A DNA stretch of 64,000 nucleotides from Anthoceros angustus (Eukaryota > Streptophyta > Anthocerotopsida > Anthocerotales > Anthocerotaceae), in assembly GCA_010909165.1 (NCBI GenBank), contig MU008159.1, forward strand, positions 1,488,001-1,552,000. The letters are read 5' to 3'. The number at the start of each line of letters is the position of its first letter. Position 1 is the stretch's first letter. The notes under the pieces were generated by a model. That model worked only from the letters and a program-made list of their open reading frames with translations. It searched no databases and was not told where the DNA came from. This document shows positions 1 through 11,360 of this stretch, one piece after another. The translations under genes and the position numbers were made by a program.

Positions 1-724
1 TGGCCCAGCCGCTCCGTAGTGCTACCGGCTGGTGACAGCCTCCCCGTCATGGTGTAACAGTTCCATGGAGTACCTTACACGTAAATAAAGCTCTGTTTCG
101 TCAGATTCAAGTCCTTCGCTGAGACGGTGTCCTCCCACTGTCTCCACATCAGTGTACAGCATAATCATAACTACAAAAATTAACAGGACTCGTTGGCCAC
201 AATGGCAGGTGGGCCGGGGACGCTCATGTCATCAGCTTCCTCCCTCGGGGACTCAGGTGCCGCCTGCTCCATACAGCAACTCTCGTGTTAACAATGTTCT
301 CTTTCGAAACCCTCACGAAAGAACGAGTAAAAAGCCATCAAGGCCACAGACAGAACAAACACCAGAACTCCATTAGTGCTGCATCCCATGAGTTCCTATG
401 CGAACACAAGGACACCAGAGATTTCAACGTCATAGCCTCTGGCTAGGATGTCACCTACCAAAAAGCTTCACAATGTCTACCTACAATAACTGGCAAACAG
501 GAAATCAGGAGAAGAGTAGAGTTCTAGGTGGCAATGTTGTCCTCTAATGTTAGATATTCCCCATCAATGGAGGAGACAGGCTTGTCCACCAAGCATGCCA
601 AAGAATACGCCTTAGAGGCCCAAATACGTGGCTGCCAGCCAACAAGTTCTAAGAAACGACAGCACCAAAAGCTGAATAATGAGTTCTCCATTTGGACTCC
701 ACAGAGAGAACCATCAGTCATGCA
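1..724. other. No gene seen; 3' flank of RER1
   Basis: Only short overlapping frames without family resemblance are present. The segment lies downstream of the minus-strand RER1 gene, so part of it may be its 3' untranslated region. I see no clear poly(A) signal placed for that gene. Confidence 0.4.
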
Positions 725-2108
725 TTACAGAAAGCATGGTACTGACATGGGTCTGACAGCCAAAGAGCTACGTCCATCAACCTTGTAGCAGCATCTAATC
801 TTTGGAAGAGCTTGCCTTGTCAGATGCCGCCGACTTCTTCCCACGATTATAGCGCTGCACCCCGAACCACCATGTTTAGATTTCTCCGAGAGATATAACA
901 GACACAGAAAATACACAGCAAGCAAGAAAATATTCCAGACGCAAGATCTATTCTCATTGACGCAAGCTGGATGAGATGGCACAACAACCATCCTCACAAT
1001 GGACCCTAGTTGTTCACTCCAGCAACACCTTACAAACAAGTGAATAACACCTGCTCCTGGGGCATCAGAATAATACCTGCTTTCCGAAGGAGAAGGGCAC
1101 ATATCTGTACTTAATCATGTGTCTAATTTGCCGCTTCATTGTCAACACGAAGAGGACAACCCAATACAGCAGCAAGATTGGCCAGAACACTGGGACGTCG
1201 AAGATGGAGAAAAAAGTCAAAGAAAATGCAACGCAGAAGGCCTTAGTCAGCGCATACCTGCACATATGTCAACCATTTTAAGTCTAAACCAGTCAGCGAT
1301 CAACAACTCAATGACGCCCTGACTGCCAGATCCGCAAGCAACAGAAGAATAACATCAAGGGATAGAAGAAATCCTAGAATAAGCTGATGGCTGACCCGGA
1401 AGACAAGTCACAACGTTAACGACACAGGCAGGCTCAAGTTCCAGCTGACGTTATCATTCCAAGCCAATTGGAACTAGCACCGATATCACTAGTGCAGAAA
1501 CGGAACGGCGGCAAACCATGCTACTCACTCCGCAACAGCGAAAGAGTAATGAAAACAGCCCAATTGCAGAGGCAGAGCAACAACTAGCAGCTCGGTCGGT
1601 CAGAATACAAAGAAACAGATCAGACCTGTTCATCAGGAAACGTCAGGGGGTATGCAGCTCCATTCGATACGCATCACCTCCGAAGCTAATACAGGGGAAG
1701 AAAAAAACAGCGTCCAAAACAGGCAGAAAATGAGACACAAGCAAGGTAAGAAGCAAACCAGAATTTGAACTCCGGCAGGCGGCGAATGAAGGGCTTAAAC
1801 TCATCACTGCCCTTGGTCGGCAACGCAGGCCCCTCGTTCTCGGGGTCGATTTGAGGAGAAAGGAACCCTATCAAGAGGTTGAGGATGTAAATCCCCAAGC
1901 CATATGTGACGATGTAGAAACCCTTGACCGAATATACTCGCAGGCAGTAGATTGCGAAGGCCACGAGAGAGCCGGTCCAGCGAGCCACGGGATGCGGTGT
2001 GGACTTGTCCAGATAATACTGGAACTTTCGAGCCAGATTGTCCCTCCACTTCACAGCGGGTGCTTTGCCTGTTCCCAAGGTCGCATCATCGCCGTAGAAC
2101 CCTTCCAT
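725..2108 (-). CDS. RER1: RER1-family Golgi-to-ER retrieval receptor
   Basis: RER1 is a four-transmembrane Golgi protein that returns escaped ER membrane proteins to the ER through COPI vesicles. Exon 1 (2108-1759) starts at an ATG. It contains the family signatures [12 protein letters not shown], the first hydrophobic hairpin (about residues 42-83) and RRLPEFKFW. Exon 2 (1257-1077) continues in phase with [26 protein letters not shown] and the block ending [12 protein letters not shown], which are strongly conserved in RER1. The intron between them (1258-1758) splits the Trp codon. The last exon is uncertain: an acceptor at 884 gives 883-725 and a 229-residue protein with a basic Ser/Gly tail, while reading through ends four codons later at 1065 (about 181 residues). 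The family identity is secure; the C-terminus is not. Confidence 0.88.
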
Positions 2109-2861
2109 CGCGGCTGGCTGTGCTGGCGATGCAACCTAGAGCAACCTGCGCCCCTAGCCCCTGGCAGTACCACGCCGGGACCAGGTGCTTGCAGTGTCAA
2201 ACCCTGCGATCGGAAAGGCGTGCGTCCGCAGCTCCCTACATCCATTTGCTGCAAAGCAACCCCACAGCTCCCATGGCGAAATACGGCAAGGAAGGAAAGC
2301 GCGGATCTCCCTACACAGTATTCAGTCGGTGATGACCGGCACCCAGACCGCAACTACAGTCGCGACTCAAAGATCGCCAACAACAAAAGCACAAGGCGAC
2401 TGGATTCCACGATGCCGAACATACCATCCTACTGCTAACTGGGGTTTCCACAACCACAGTTAACATTTGGTTTCTACATCCGGTTTCCACACGAATGCAT
2501 AAATATTATGTCTTAGCTAATTATTGAAAATAGGTACCTAGAAGATGCCGGTCCCTTGTCAATCATCCCTTCTTCAGACAAAGCGCAGAAACAGGAGGTT
2601 TTCGGTTTGCCTTTGAGAAATTTGCGGAACGGGTTCTTTAGGTAATGGCGAGGAGTGTGCAGCGACCGAATTCTTTCAACAGTGTGCAAAGAGTGCAGGC
2701 CACGTGATTCGAGCTTTGATACTGTACAAGCAGTTCCTACAGTTTGAGGTGATAGATGGGAGAATCCAAACAGCCTTTTAAACAGTCTACCATGTCGAGG
2801 CACTGATATATTACATAAAGAATTGATTCATAAAAATGTTCTGTACAAGCAGTGTGAAAGC
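2109..2861. other. Intergenic between RER1 and GGT
   Basis: This holds the upstream region of RER1 and the downstream flank of the minus-strand GGT. Open frames here on the plus strand are short, overlap the antisense of RER1 exon 1 and show no family signature. I see no RNA gene or repeat. Confidence 0.4.
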
Positions 2862-5488
2862 TCAGAAGCCCGCAGGTACACCATCCTTTCTCAAGTCGCT
2901 CACTCCAATCAGCTTGCCGTAGACAAGGCCTCTTGCAACTGGACGGTCCTGAAGGGGCTTCACAATGGTACTCAGGTCTTGTACCACAACTTGGACGATC
3001 GCTCCTGATGACTTGCTCTCTAGCTTATGTCCTCTATCCTTCAAAGCTTCGATGTAGTCACTGGAAAGCTCAATATGGTCCCCTGTCACCACTGTCCAGT
3101 TTTCATACTGCACGACATTGGGGACAAGCTGCACAGGAAACATGAGAGAAACATTAGATGGAAATAGGGGGTCGCCTTATCCGTCTGTCTGGTCCAAGGC
3201 CAGCTACAAAGGGCTGTTTGACTCACCTGATGGTGCACACGGGGAGACAGCACAGAGCTCAGAGGGTCCATTCCCTTCACTAATAGATTGAGTATGACCT
3301 GGGCAATCGCTGTTATGATTTTTGACCCACCAGAAGCTCCAAACACTCCCTTAACCTGGCCATCCTGTGCCAGAAAAAAGAAGGTTTTACACACTCAAAG
3401 ACTAAAAACCTTATGATGACTGCATAGGCAAGCAAGAAAAGACGAGGCGTACCTTAACAACAATTGTCGGAGCCATGGCAGACAGTGGGCGCTTATTGGG
3501 TCTGATGAAGTTTGCCGCAGCAGGAGGCAGCTTGTCAGGAGCGATATCCGTGGGGGCTGCAAAGTCATCCATCTCATTGTTGAGCAAGATCCCCGTGGAA
3601 GGTGACATGAGGAGAGAGCCGAATACATCGTTCACTGTACTGGTGAGCGATACTGCATTGCGCTCTGCATCCACAATACCAAAGTGGCTGGTACCGTGAT
3701 CCGTCAGCTGGTTCCAACTGTAGACAAGGGCATCATCACATGTTAGGGCTTGTAGCTACAACAACTCCGAAGTAAATAATGCGGCTTCCAAAGATGACCC
3801 ACGATGAACACTTTGAACCAAGCATCACATCATGGCTTGCTGTTGCTTGTATCCTGCTGAAGAAGTAGTGGGAGCACACCTTCCACCGTAATAGTCTGCT
3901 GCGAAAGTAGTGTTGTCCACTATCTGCTCCCGAAGCTGAGAGGCAAACTTGGAAGACAGCATGTCGTTTAAAACGTTTGTCACGTCCACGAAGTCGGGGT
4001 CACCTATATTCATACGGATGGCATACGTATGCTTGAAGGCCTCGACCAGGCGGTGCAACCCCAAAGTCCCAAGCACATCCGCTGGTGACTTGTAGCTGGC
4101 AAGGATGTTCAGAATCTGGGCTCCCACAGGAGCATCACAGTCAGCCACCCGTCCAACAATAGAGGCAGCAAAGCACCAAGCATTTTACACAGCCGGGTGA
4201 TGCACATGCACATACCAGAATCAAGCCTGCACCACCAGACGAGGGCGGAGGCATCCCCAGCACACTGTACCCCATCACCTCAGCATAGACAGGCTTCCGC
4301 ACCTTCACCCGATACTCTGCCAAGTCCCTGCGAGTCAGAATGCCCCCTGCTGCGCGGACGTCCTTCACAATGGCTGCCCCAATGCTGCCTGTGTAGAACA
4401 CCCTGGGCCCCAACCTGGCCACCAGCTGAAGAGTCTTGGCCAGCTTCGGCCGATAGCACACATCCCCGGCACCCAAAACGGTCCCATTCCGAGCCAGGAA
4501 CTCCGCCAGGTCCGGGTTCCCCAAGATGACCTCGCTCTTGGACACGATCTTAGCCGCAAGGTAAGGAGTAACCTCGAATCCAGCCCCGGCAATCCTGGCA
4601 GCCGGAAGCACCAGCCTCCTCCATGGAAGCCTCCCGTGCCTCTCCCAGGCCAGGTGTAGGCCGGCCAGCTCCCCCGGAGTTCCCACCGACAGGGCCCCCA
4701 CGGACTTGGCGTTCAGGTCCTCCTCGTACATGTTCTGCGTGAGAAAAGCCAGCCGCATTGAGGCACAGCCCACAAAGCCCATCCAGCCATGCCCTGCAGT
4801 ACAGACTAGAGTAGAGCACCTCGGAAGCAGCGGCAGGAGCAGTCTCCCGCATGTCGTACGCAATGGCCTGGCCGGTGGCCAGCCTGAGCAGCATGAAGGC
4901 CCCGCCCCCCAGGCCGCTGGACTCGGGGCTCACCACCCCGAGGCACAGCGTTGTCGCCACAGCTGCGTCGATGGCGTTTCCGCCATCCTTGAGCACGTCC
5001 CGGCCTACCCCGGAGCACCTGACGTCGTCGGCAGCCACCATCCCGTGATCGGCCTCCACAACCCGGGGCTTCTGATTCTCGTACCCCGTCGCCCACCCAG
5101 AAGCGGGCTGCTGCTGCAGCACGCTCGCATTTCCTCCATCGTACACGGAGCGCCACTGCGAGACGCAAATCAGCACCACGACTGCGCTGCATGCGACCAA
5201 GCTCCCGATCACTGAAATCACGACAACAACAACATCAACTCCTCAGCAGACTGTCAGCAAAAACATCCCATTCCCAAATAAATCTCCCAATATTGCTTCC
5301 TCCTCCCGTTGCAGCTGGAATTCACGGATCTTCTCACTCAGCACAGCGGCCAACTTGGCGCCTGCGGAGGCGGGACCGCGCGCGAATTGCAGGGCTGGAG
5401 CTGGAGCTGGGGCTGAGGCTGAGGCTGAGGCTGCGGCTCCCCGCTCTGCATCGGCCAGCAGGGGCAGCAGGGGCCCGGGGTCGGCCAT
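2862..5488 (-). CDS. GGT4-like: Gamma-glutamyl transpeptidase, vacuolar GGT4-like
   Basis: GGTs cleave the gamma-glutamyl bond of glutathione and glutathione conjugates; plant GGT4 acts on conjugates in the vacuole. Seven exons fit: 5488-5338, 5211-4820, 4734-4216, 4115-3880, 3717-3453, 3364-3227, 3128-2862 (1968 nt, 655 residues). All junctions keep phase. The first residues (MADPGPLLPLLADAERG) form a cytosolic tail with acidic and dileucine-like elements. A hydrophobic anchor follows at about residues 51-68, as expected of a type II vacuolar protein. Catalytic features are the self-cleavage and nucleophile Thr (about Thr442, in HGTSHFGIVDAERN), the motif [10 protein letters not shown], the SPSTGILLNNEMDDF block and PLSSVLSPRVHHQ. 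A canonical GTGAGA donor at 5337 makes the first intron. Without it the upstream frame stops 22 bp before the conserved domain, so the splice decides the start. Intron positions match those of the second GGT at 18-20 kb. Confidence 0.92.
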
Positions 5489-6733
5489 CCCGAATTATTC
5501 CGCACGAGTGACCAGATGCAGGCTCCGGGGGTGTCACGCCATATGCATCAACCGAGTCCCAAGCAGGGACAGGAACGCCATGGCGATTGCACTTTCCTCT
5601 CCTCACCTACAACTGGAGCAGGAACAATGAATGGGGCTCAACAATGGGCTCTTCTGGCCGACGAAGTGGAAGGCAAGGGGAAAATGTCGTTGCGTCTTGC
5701 ATTTGGGAAGCTCAGGCCACCCGGAACCTGTGGTGGTGGGTCCCGGGATCTCCGGTGTTGGAGGGGGACTTCCCTGGCCCCTGGATCGTTCTTTGCCGCC
5801 CATGCACTGTATCCCACCCACACACGCTCAAAAGGCTTTCCTGAGTAAAATGCGGAAGATTAGGCAAGCCTCCAAAGACTTATACTAGGCGCATAGGCCT
5901 CGTACATACTATGTATATCCAAGGCTGTTTCTAGCATGAGCAGTACGCGGCTCTTTCACAAGCCGTTCATCAAGGCTGTATTCGTTTTTTCATATTGAGC
6001 TTTATAATAATTCAATTTTCACATAAGTTTTTATAAAATATTTTATCTATTTTCCTTGATTAATATAAATTATATCTATTTTATGTTGTTATCTATATCG
6101 ATATCATATCAAATGTGTGTATGAATGGCTTAGGCCAAATGGACACACATTTATAAGAACCTCGTGATTAAGCATCATGAGCTTAGGATGGGTTGCCTGA
6201 AGGGAGTGGATGCCCTTAGAGCGAGTAGCTTAGGCACACCATGGTACAAGTTATCGTGATTAAACATCTTGAGCTTAGATCAATACTTAGATGGGGTGCT
6301 TGAAGCGAGTGGATGCCCTTGGTGCAAGTAGCTTAGACACACCATGATACAAGTTGTTAAGTACAAGTCCCATGACGGAAATCCGTCCTCAGTGGACTTA
6401 CTTCTTCATACAAGATCTACATATAGAATTCATATTTAAGATATCAAACAACCCACACATAATCATGTTCATCCCAAACACTTAAAAAAGCCTATTCTTT
6501 AACCCAAACTCTTGAAAAGAAAGATTCAAGAACAAGTAATGGTTTTGACTTTATTTTATTAATAAATATTTTTTAAAATGATATTTTAAATTATATAGAT
6601 GTATGAATAACGTATAGGTATATAAAATATAAGTTGTTTGAATCTTATGAAACTAAGTAAAAGGAAAACCGTTATCTTTAGGAAGGAAGGGGACGCCTCT
6701 ATCACGCCGTGTAACGATCCGCATAATTGCCAT
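5489..6733. other. Intergenic, AT-rich from 5.9 kb
   Basis: This is the promoter side of the minus-strand GGT. From about 5.95 kb base composition falls to a long AT-rich stretch with no convincing gene. Short ORFs at 5.6-5.9 kb overlap in all frames and have no family resemblance. A degenerate tandem repeat is listed separately. Confidence 0.5.
6163..6356 (+). repeat. Degenerate tandem repeat, two units of about 92-100 bp
   Basis: Two successive units share the order: CGTGATTAA start, a GAGCTTAG block, GAGTGGATGCCCTT, AGTAGCTTAG, CACACCATG and TACAAGTT. Unit 1 runs about 6163-6253 and unit 2 about 6254-6356, diverged by substitutions and small indels. It sits in AT-rich DNA between two genes and may be the residue of a short mobile element, but no terminal repeats are evident. 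Confidence 0.7.
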
Positions 6734-6851
6734 TCAGCACTTGCCCCCTTGCACCACTAATGCCAACAAAGAAACAATCTGTGCTCGATGCCGGTTAGTC
6801 CCGTCCCCTTTGCGCCTTGTGCCAGATTTTAATTGCAAGACAAACAGAAGT

Positions 6852-7085
6852 CTAAACAAGTCCCTGCTTTCTACCAGTCCGCGACCCTGGCCAAGAGAAG
6901 CCCGCGTCCGCTCGGCTACCACCAGATGAGACTGTAGTTGTCTCGAGACGGTCAAGATCCATGGTGATGGCGAGAGATTCAGGTACAACAGTGGCGGCGC
7001 CACGAGCTACTGATCGGCATTCCACAGCCACCAGAAGACAGGCAAGCAGAACGAGACCGGCGGCAGCACGACGGGGGAACGCCAT
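6852..7085 (-). CDS. Possible small secreted protein
   Basis: An ATG at 7085 opens a 77-residue frame. It begins with MAFPRRAAAGLVLLACLLVA, a textbook signal peptide (short basic n-region, about 14 hydrophobic residues, cleavage likely near VEC/RS). The rest is polar and ends in a Gly/Arg-rich tail, with no cysteine pattern. It follows the mS29 gene on the same strand at about 400 bp. A GT donor near the 3' end could join further exons that I could not place. It may be a precursor of a signalling peptide or a non-functional frame; I do not recognise a family. Confidence 0.35.
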   Translation of the reverse strand: MAFPRRAAAGLVLLACLLVAVECRSVARGAATVVPESLAITMDLDRLETTTVSSGGSRADAGFSWPGSRTGRKQGLV

Positions 7086-7486
7086 GGCAGTGGAAACAGG
7101 TGATAAAACGCAAACGCGGGGAGAGAGAGCCACTTATGTAACAAATGATCACCCACGCCAGTCAACTACCTGGTGCTGGCACGTCAGCACACGAATCTAC
7201 GGGACATCGGGCCATATGCATTGTCACTGGAATTTCACTGTAGAGGAGATGCCAAGCGAGATACCAAGACAAGAGGAGAAGGCCAACCTGGAGCATCGGG
7301 TACTCGCGACATGAGTGTCCGGCGCCAATGACCCGGAATCCAAAGCGCCAGACCGTGCACACGCTGCCTTCAATCTCTTTGGATGAGGTGAGCGTCAGAA
7401 CGTTGCAGACAGGCGACGCGCTCCAATATGCGAAATGCAAAAAATGAATGAACCGACAATCCGTCTCGACGACGACTCACAGGCCT

Positions 7487-9576
7487 CTACACCAGGCGTG
7501 CAAGCTTTCTCATCTCCGCGGCATTGCCGTTCGTGAGGAAGAAGAGCCTCTTCACGTGCGATTCCACCGGATCCTTTTTCAAAATATTTTGCCTGCAAGG
7601 GAACGGATGTCGTGAAGATCTGACAACGGCCTGCGGCTGAGTGATGGCGAGAACACGATGATAGAAAGAGACAGCAGCAAAGAGATCTGACCTTCGGTAA
7701 TACTGGAATGTGATCATGGCTTCTTCAGGAGTGTAACGAGGTACCTCGAACCGATTTCGCTTCAAAAGTCCAGGTAAATGCAACGGCAATTTACCTACTC
7801 CTGTGGAATGTGAGAATGCTGCTACCATGAGGTGGGATGTCTCCATACTTCGAAAGGCATGAACCTGAAGTTGTCAGCCATGCACTTTTCATCATAAGCA
7901 AGCCCCCATCAGCGGAGACTGACCACATAACGGGAGACGCCCCAGTCAGAGGAAACACAACACCAACCATTGTCAGCTCATGCGCATGTATTTGCCGAGA
8001 TGCTCGCTCCCCAGTGGACTCAAAATACCTGCTCAAGGTGAACCAGTTGTTGTACTGCAGGCACAGGCAAGATCAGAACCCGACAGTAACTTCCAAAGAG
8101 ATGTCCTGCTTATGAGTTGAAGGCATCCTGCAGAACGAAATGCCTTACCTCATCTATGGCGTAGAGCACAGGGACATTTTCTACAAGCTCCAATTCTTCC
8201 TTTAGACGCACCAGAGCACTGACTGACGCCTGACCGATAGAAACTCCTTTCTCCACCAGGTCTCTGAGAGAGGCGCCTGCTGGTAGCCCTAGTTGTTGAG
8301 CACCTCTGACATCTTGGCTGCCTGCTCCTCTGCCAAGGGCAAGAGGAAGTGCAATGCGGCAAGGCAGCGTACGGAGCACCGCCTCATGAGACTTTAGAAA
8401 GCCCTGTCATTCCAACAGCTTCAATGCAAGTTATCAGTTTACGACCAAATAGGGCTAGGTCTTGTTCGTCAAGCGCTCACAAAAATAATGTGCAAAAACG
8501 ACAGGGGGCTAGGTCTTGTTCGTCAAGCGCTCACAAACATAATGTGCAAAGACGACAGCAAGATCAGAATACCTCAAGAACTTGCTTCGCTTGAACGGGT
8601 GTGTCCCAAAAGCCAGTCTCCTCATTCTTGAAGTAGTAGTGGTTTTGAGTCCACTCCCTTCCATTCGGGACATAAAAAACAAGCCACCCTTTAGCTCGTG
8701 CCCAATGCACAAGCATTGCTAGCATGGCACTCTTCCCGCTACCTATAGGACCATCAAGAACGAACTGGCTTTGCCGTGTCACGGCTGCCATCATACAGCA
8801 CTCATTCAGCAGCTGTCCATGGCGTCCACTACGCCTTTCAAACAAACTCCAGCATAAGAGAGGAAGGAAGGAAGGCTCGTACGGAAAGGCCTCCCATTAG
8901 GAAGCTTGAACGGGATTGTATCCTCGACGTGCTTCTGCAGTCTGTTACACAGGTCCAGAAACCGGGTCCGGACAAGCAACGAAGAACCCCTCGAAGCGTC
9001 GAATTCCTTAAGCACACTACCTGGGAGTCCTTCTCCAAAACAGAGATCCCTCTCAGCGGTACTGCAGGAGCCAAAATGAACTTAGTTCCCAGCCCGATCC
9101 GTCAGCCACAACCAAGAAAACCATGCACAAAACCTCATCAGGTACCTCAGCGTGTAATATCTGTTAATATCAGAAACCGAGAATTGCAATGGACTTGTGA
9201 CTGCAGTGTACACTGCATCTCCTGCTCCTGCTAAAGCCCCACTTTCTGCCTTTCCCCTACTGCTATCCTCACCTCTAAGCGCACCATCATCCTCTTCCTC
9301 CAACCCTACCTTATCCTCCTCAGACGCCAAAGCAGACCAGCTCCTGCGTCCTGTGGATAGAGATGATTCCACCACATGCGATGTCTTTCCATCACAGAAT
9401 TCTCGACCTACTCCATTCTGGGACAGATCCCTGCTACTTCCAAATGCGAATGCTGAATAGTCTCGGCCACAATGAGCAACGCACTCCCGCGAGTCCGCAT
9501 TCCAACCTGTCGCATTATACTTCCAGCGGTGACTGCGAGTGGATCGCAGGAGGCGAGAGAGAAGGGCTGACACCAT
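7487..9576 (-). CDS. DAP3: Mitochondrial small ribosomal subunit protein mS29 (DAP3)
   Basis: mS29 is the GTP-binding protein of the mitochondrial small ribosomal subunit. Exon 1 (9576-9146) encodes a basic, Ser/Arg-rich mitochondrial presequence. Exon 2 begins at 9061 (GEGLPGSVLKEF, then LLVRTRFLDL). The following exon ends at 8573 and holds the P-loop GPIGSGKSAMLAMLVHWARA followed by GWLVFYVPNGREWT. Further exons are 8403-8149 (LPCRIALPLALGRGAG, NVPVLYAIDE), 8054-7964 (YNNWFTLSRYF, IHAHELTMV), 7818-7692 (AFSHSTGVGK, FEVPRYTPEEAM) and 7592-7487 (FFLTNGNAAEMRKLARLV, stop). From the P-loop exon onward all phases agree. The junction between exon 2 and the P-loop exon, near 8840-8895, could not be resolved: the two frames differ and no GT-AG pair in phase was found. 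A hidden intron or a sequence error is likely. Family assignment is firm. Confidence 0.88.
8452..8558. repeat. Tandem duplication of 54 bp inside an mS29 intron
   Basis: Copies at 8452-8505 and 8506-8558 begin GGGCTAGGTCTTGTTCGTCA and differ by two substitutions and one base of length. The repeat lies in the intron between the P-loop exon and the next exon and does not touch either splice site. Confidence 0.9.
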
Positions 9577-9750
9577 AGCCAAAAAACAGGCTTTCCTTGA
9601 ATGAGGAAAGCCTAGATCGATCTAGAGCGACTCCATAGCTCCCACGAAAGATGGTCCTCCCTCTCCGAACCAGTGGAAGCCGAAACCCTAGAATTATGTA
9701 CATTTGTATCGCTTATTACTCATCCAAGTTTGACCTACGAGTTCTAAACC

Positions 9751-10302
9751 CTACGCTATGTTAAACATGTACATTTGAAAACAAGCCTTCTTGAAATGTA
9801 AATAAAATCCAGAAAGGCGTGTCAAGGACGATGAAGCGAGAAGCCAAAGCAGGGCCCACCTGCCCAGGAAAGCCGTCGGGGAAGAGACCTCCAGTGAGAG
9901 CAGACCTGTGCCTCCAAATTGCATAGGCAGGGACGCTTGCCAGTGGGCCAAATCGCCCACAGGGCACTCAAAAGCCCCTGACCGTAGGATGTCTTCAAGA
10001 GTATCCATAATCTTCCTATTAAACCCCCGCAGCCGACACAAAAGGGTCGGAGACGGAGGCAGCGTACGGATGAGGTAACCAGGGCGCCTAGCAAAACAGG
10101 AGGAAAGAATTCCAAAGTTGGTTCCGTCACCCCTCGAGCTGCTCTCTTCGCCACAACTTCTAGCTATGCTGGCGCGGTTGCGGGTGGGGCCTGCTCCTCG
10201 GGTGCCCCGGTCAACAGCAAGGTAGAGGGAATTTCTTCCCAAATCTCCCTCGGTAGTGAGGGGATCCATTCCAGTCGAATGGCATTTGGAATGCCCTCCC
10301 AA
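9751..10302 (-). pseudogene. Retroelement polymerase fragment (minus strand)
   Basis: The frame contains HWQASLPMQFGGTGLLSLE followed by a SPTAFLGRWALLW block. This resembles the region downstream of the reverse transcriptase core in non-LTR retroelements (LP..GGLGL..A...A..W). No catalytic YADD is present, and the 5' part of the frame has no recognisable similarity. It is a broken piece. A similar element's C-terminal part lies 1.1 kb away on the opposite strand, so the two may come from one rearranged insertion. Assignment is by motif memory only. Confidence 0.5.
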
Positions 10303-10505
10303 TGATCTTCCGCCTAGTTACGCCTGGTCTTGGGCTCCGTTGCAGGCTTGTTGTGGGTGCCCTACTCCTCCTCCTCTCTCCCTGCGATCAACAGGTGAGT
10401 GAGCCCCAAGCGGAGCGAGCGTTCCTCCTTACCCTCCCTATGGAGGTTGTGATGCCCCCAAACATGCAAGATGAAGGGGGATAACTCTGACGGAGGAGGT
10501 CGCTC

Positions 10506-11250
10506 CTAGCGCAACTTCTTCGCCTCCTGCTCTATACGAGCGAAAATAATTCGCGCCCCCCCGCTTGCTTCCCCCTCAGGAGCGCATGCAGGAACACCAG
10601 GAGGTTCTCCCCTTGGTGGTCCACTTTTGTGAGCATGTTCTAGTGGACGATGACCTTGGCCATTGCTCTCACACGTGCGTCCTTCAGGTTCGACATCACC
10701 CATTTCAGAACCTTTGGGCATCAGTCCTCAAGAATACTACCTTAGCAGTCTCCAGCTTCTCCTCCACCCTAAGCGGCTACGGCACCACCCCTTCGATTTC
10801 CTTCGCGAGGTGATTGTACACCGCCTAGAGCGCTTCCACCGTCCAATGCCTCAGATCCTCCCTCAAGCTCTTAGAGCGGACGGCCTTGTTCGCCACTGCC
10901 AGTGGCTTTTGGGGGTACTCCCGGACCAGCGTCACGCTATCATTAGTTCACACCGCTTGGAACATCTCCAAGCACCACTCCTGTATGAGCTCCCCCACTT
11001 CCTCCAACCACGGCTCGAAGTCCGGGTAGTGCTTGGTGATGATGTTCTTCTCCACCAGCGTCCAAGGAATAAGCGCTTCTCCTGATGTCTTCTTCGGCGA
11101 CATCTTGCTGTGCTTTGCGTCTTGCTGGGTGAAGGGTCTCCGCGCCATTACACGTCCTGCTTGTTGTGGCTCGGGTGGGTTACAGAAAGGATGGCGCTGC
11201 TTGGTGCGTTGAAGCTCTGTGAAGACGATGCTTGAACGTCGGAAGAGCAA
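10506..11250 (-). pseudogene. Decayed ORF of unknown family
   Basis: Reading the minus strand from about 11150, a protein-like frame begins MARRPFTQQDAKHSKMSPKK and continues with a Trp/Glu-rich stretch (HYPDFEPWLEEVGELIQEW). It then meets repeated in-frame stops and frameshifts until about 10.5 kb, while alternate frames continue sensibly (for instance VMSNLKDARVRAMAKVI). I do not recognise it. Its position between two retroelement fragments suggests it belonged to the same or another mobile element. Confidence 0.35.
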
Positions 11251-11360
11251 GCGCCAAAAAGCAGAGTGTCGAAGCGCAAGGGAGTGAGAAAACTACCAAG
11301 ATACGAAAACTAAGAGTCCCTTCCTCCTCCTAGCTGTGGCGCAGCAAGCTTAAGCGTCGC

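Noticed and set aside
1851-2438. Plus-strand open frame of 195 codons
   Set aside because: It is largely antisense to RER1 exon 1 and its promoter, and has no family motif.
5219-5221. GTG at 5221 as the start of the GGT body
   Set aside because: Nuclear genes seldom start at GTG. Splicing the upstream ATG exon with a GTGAGA donor gives correct phase and a GGT4-like N-terminus.
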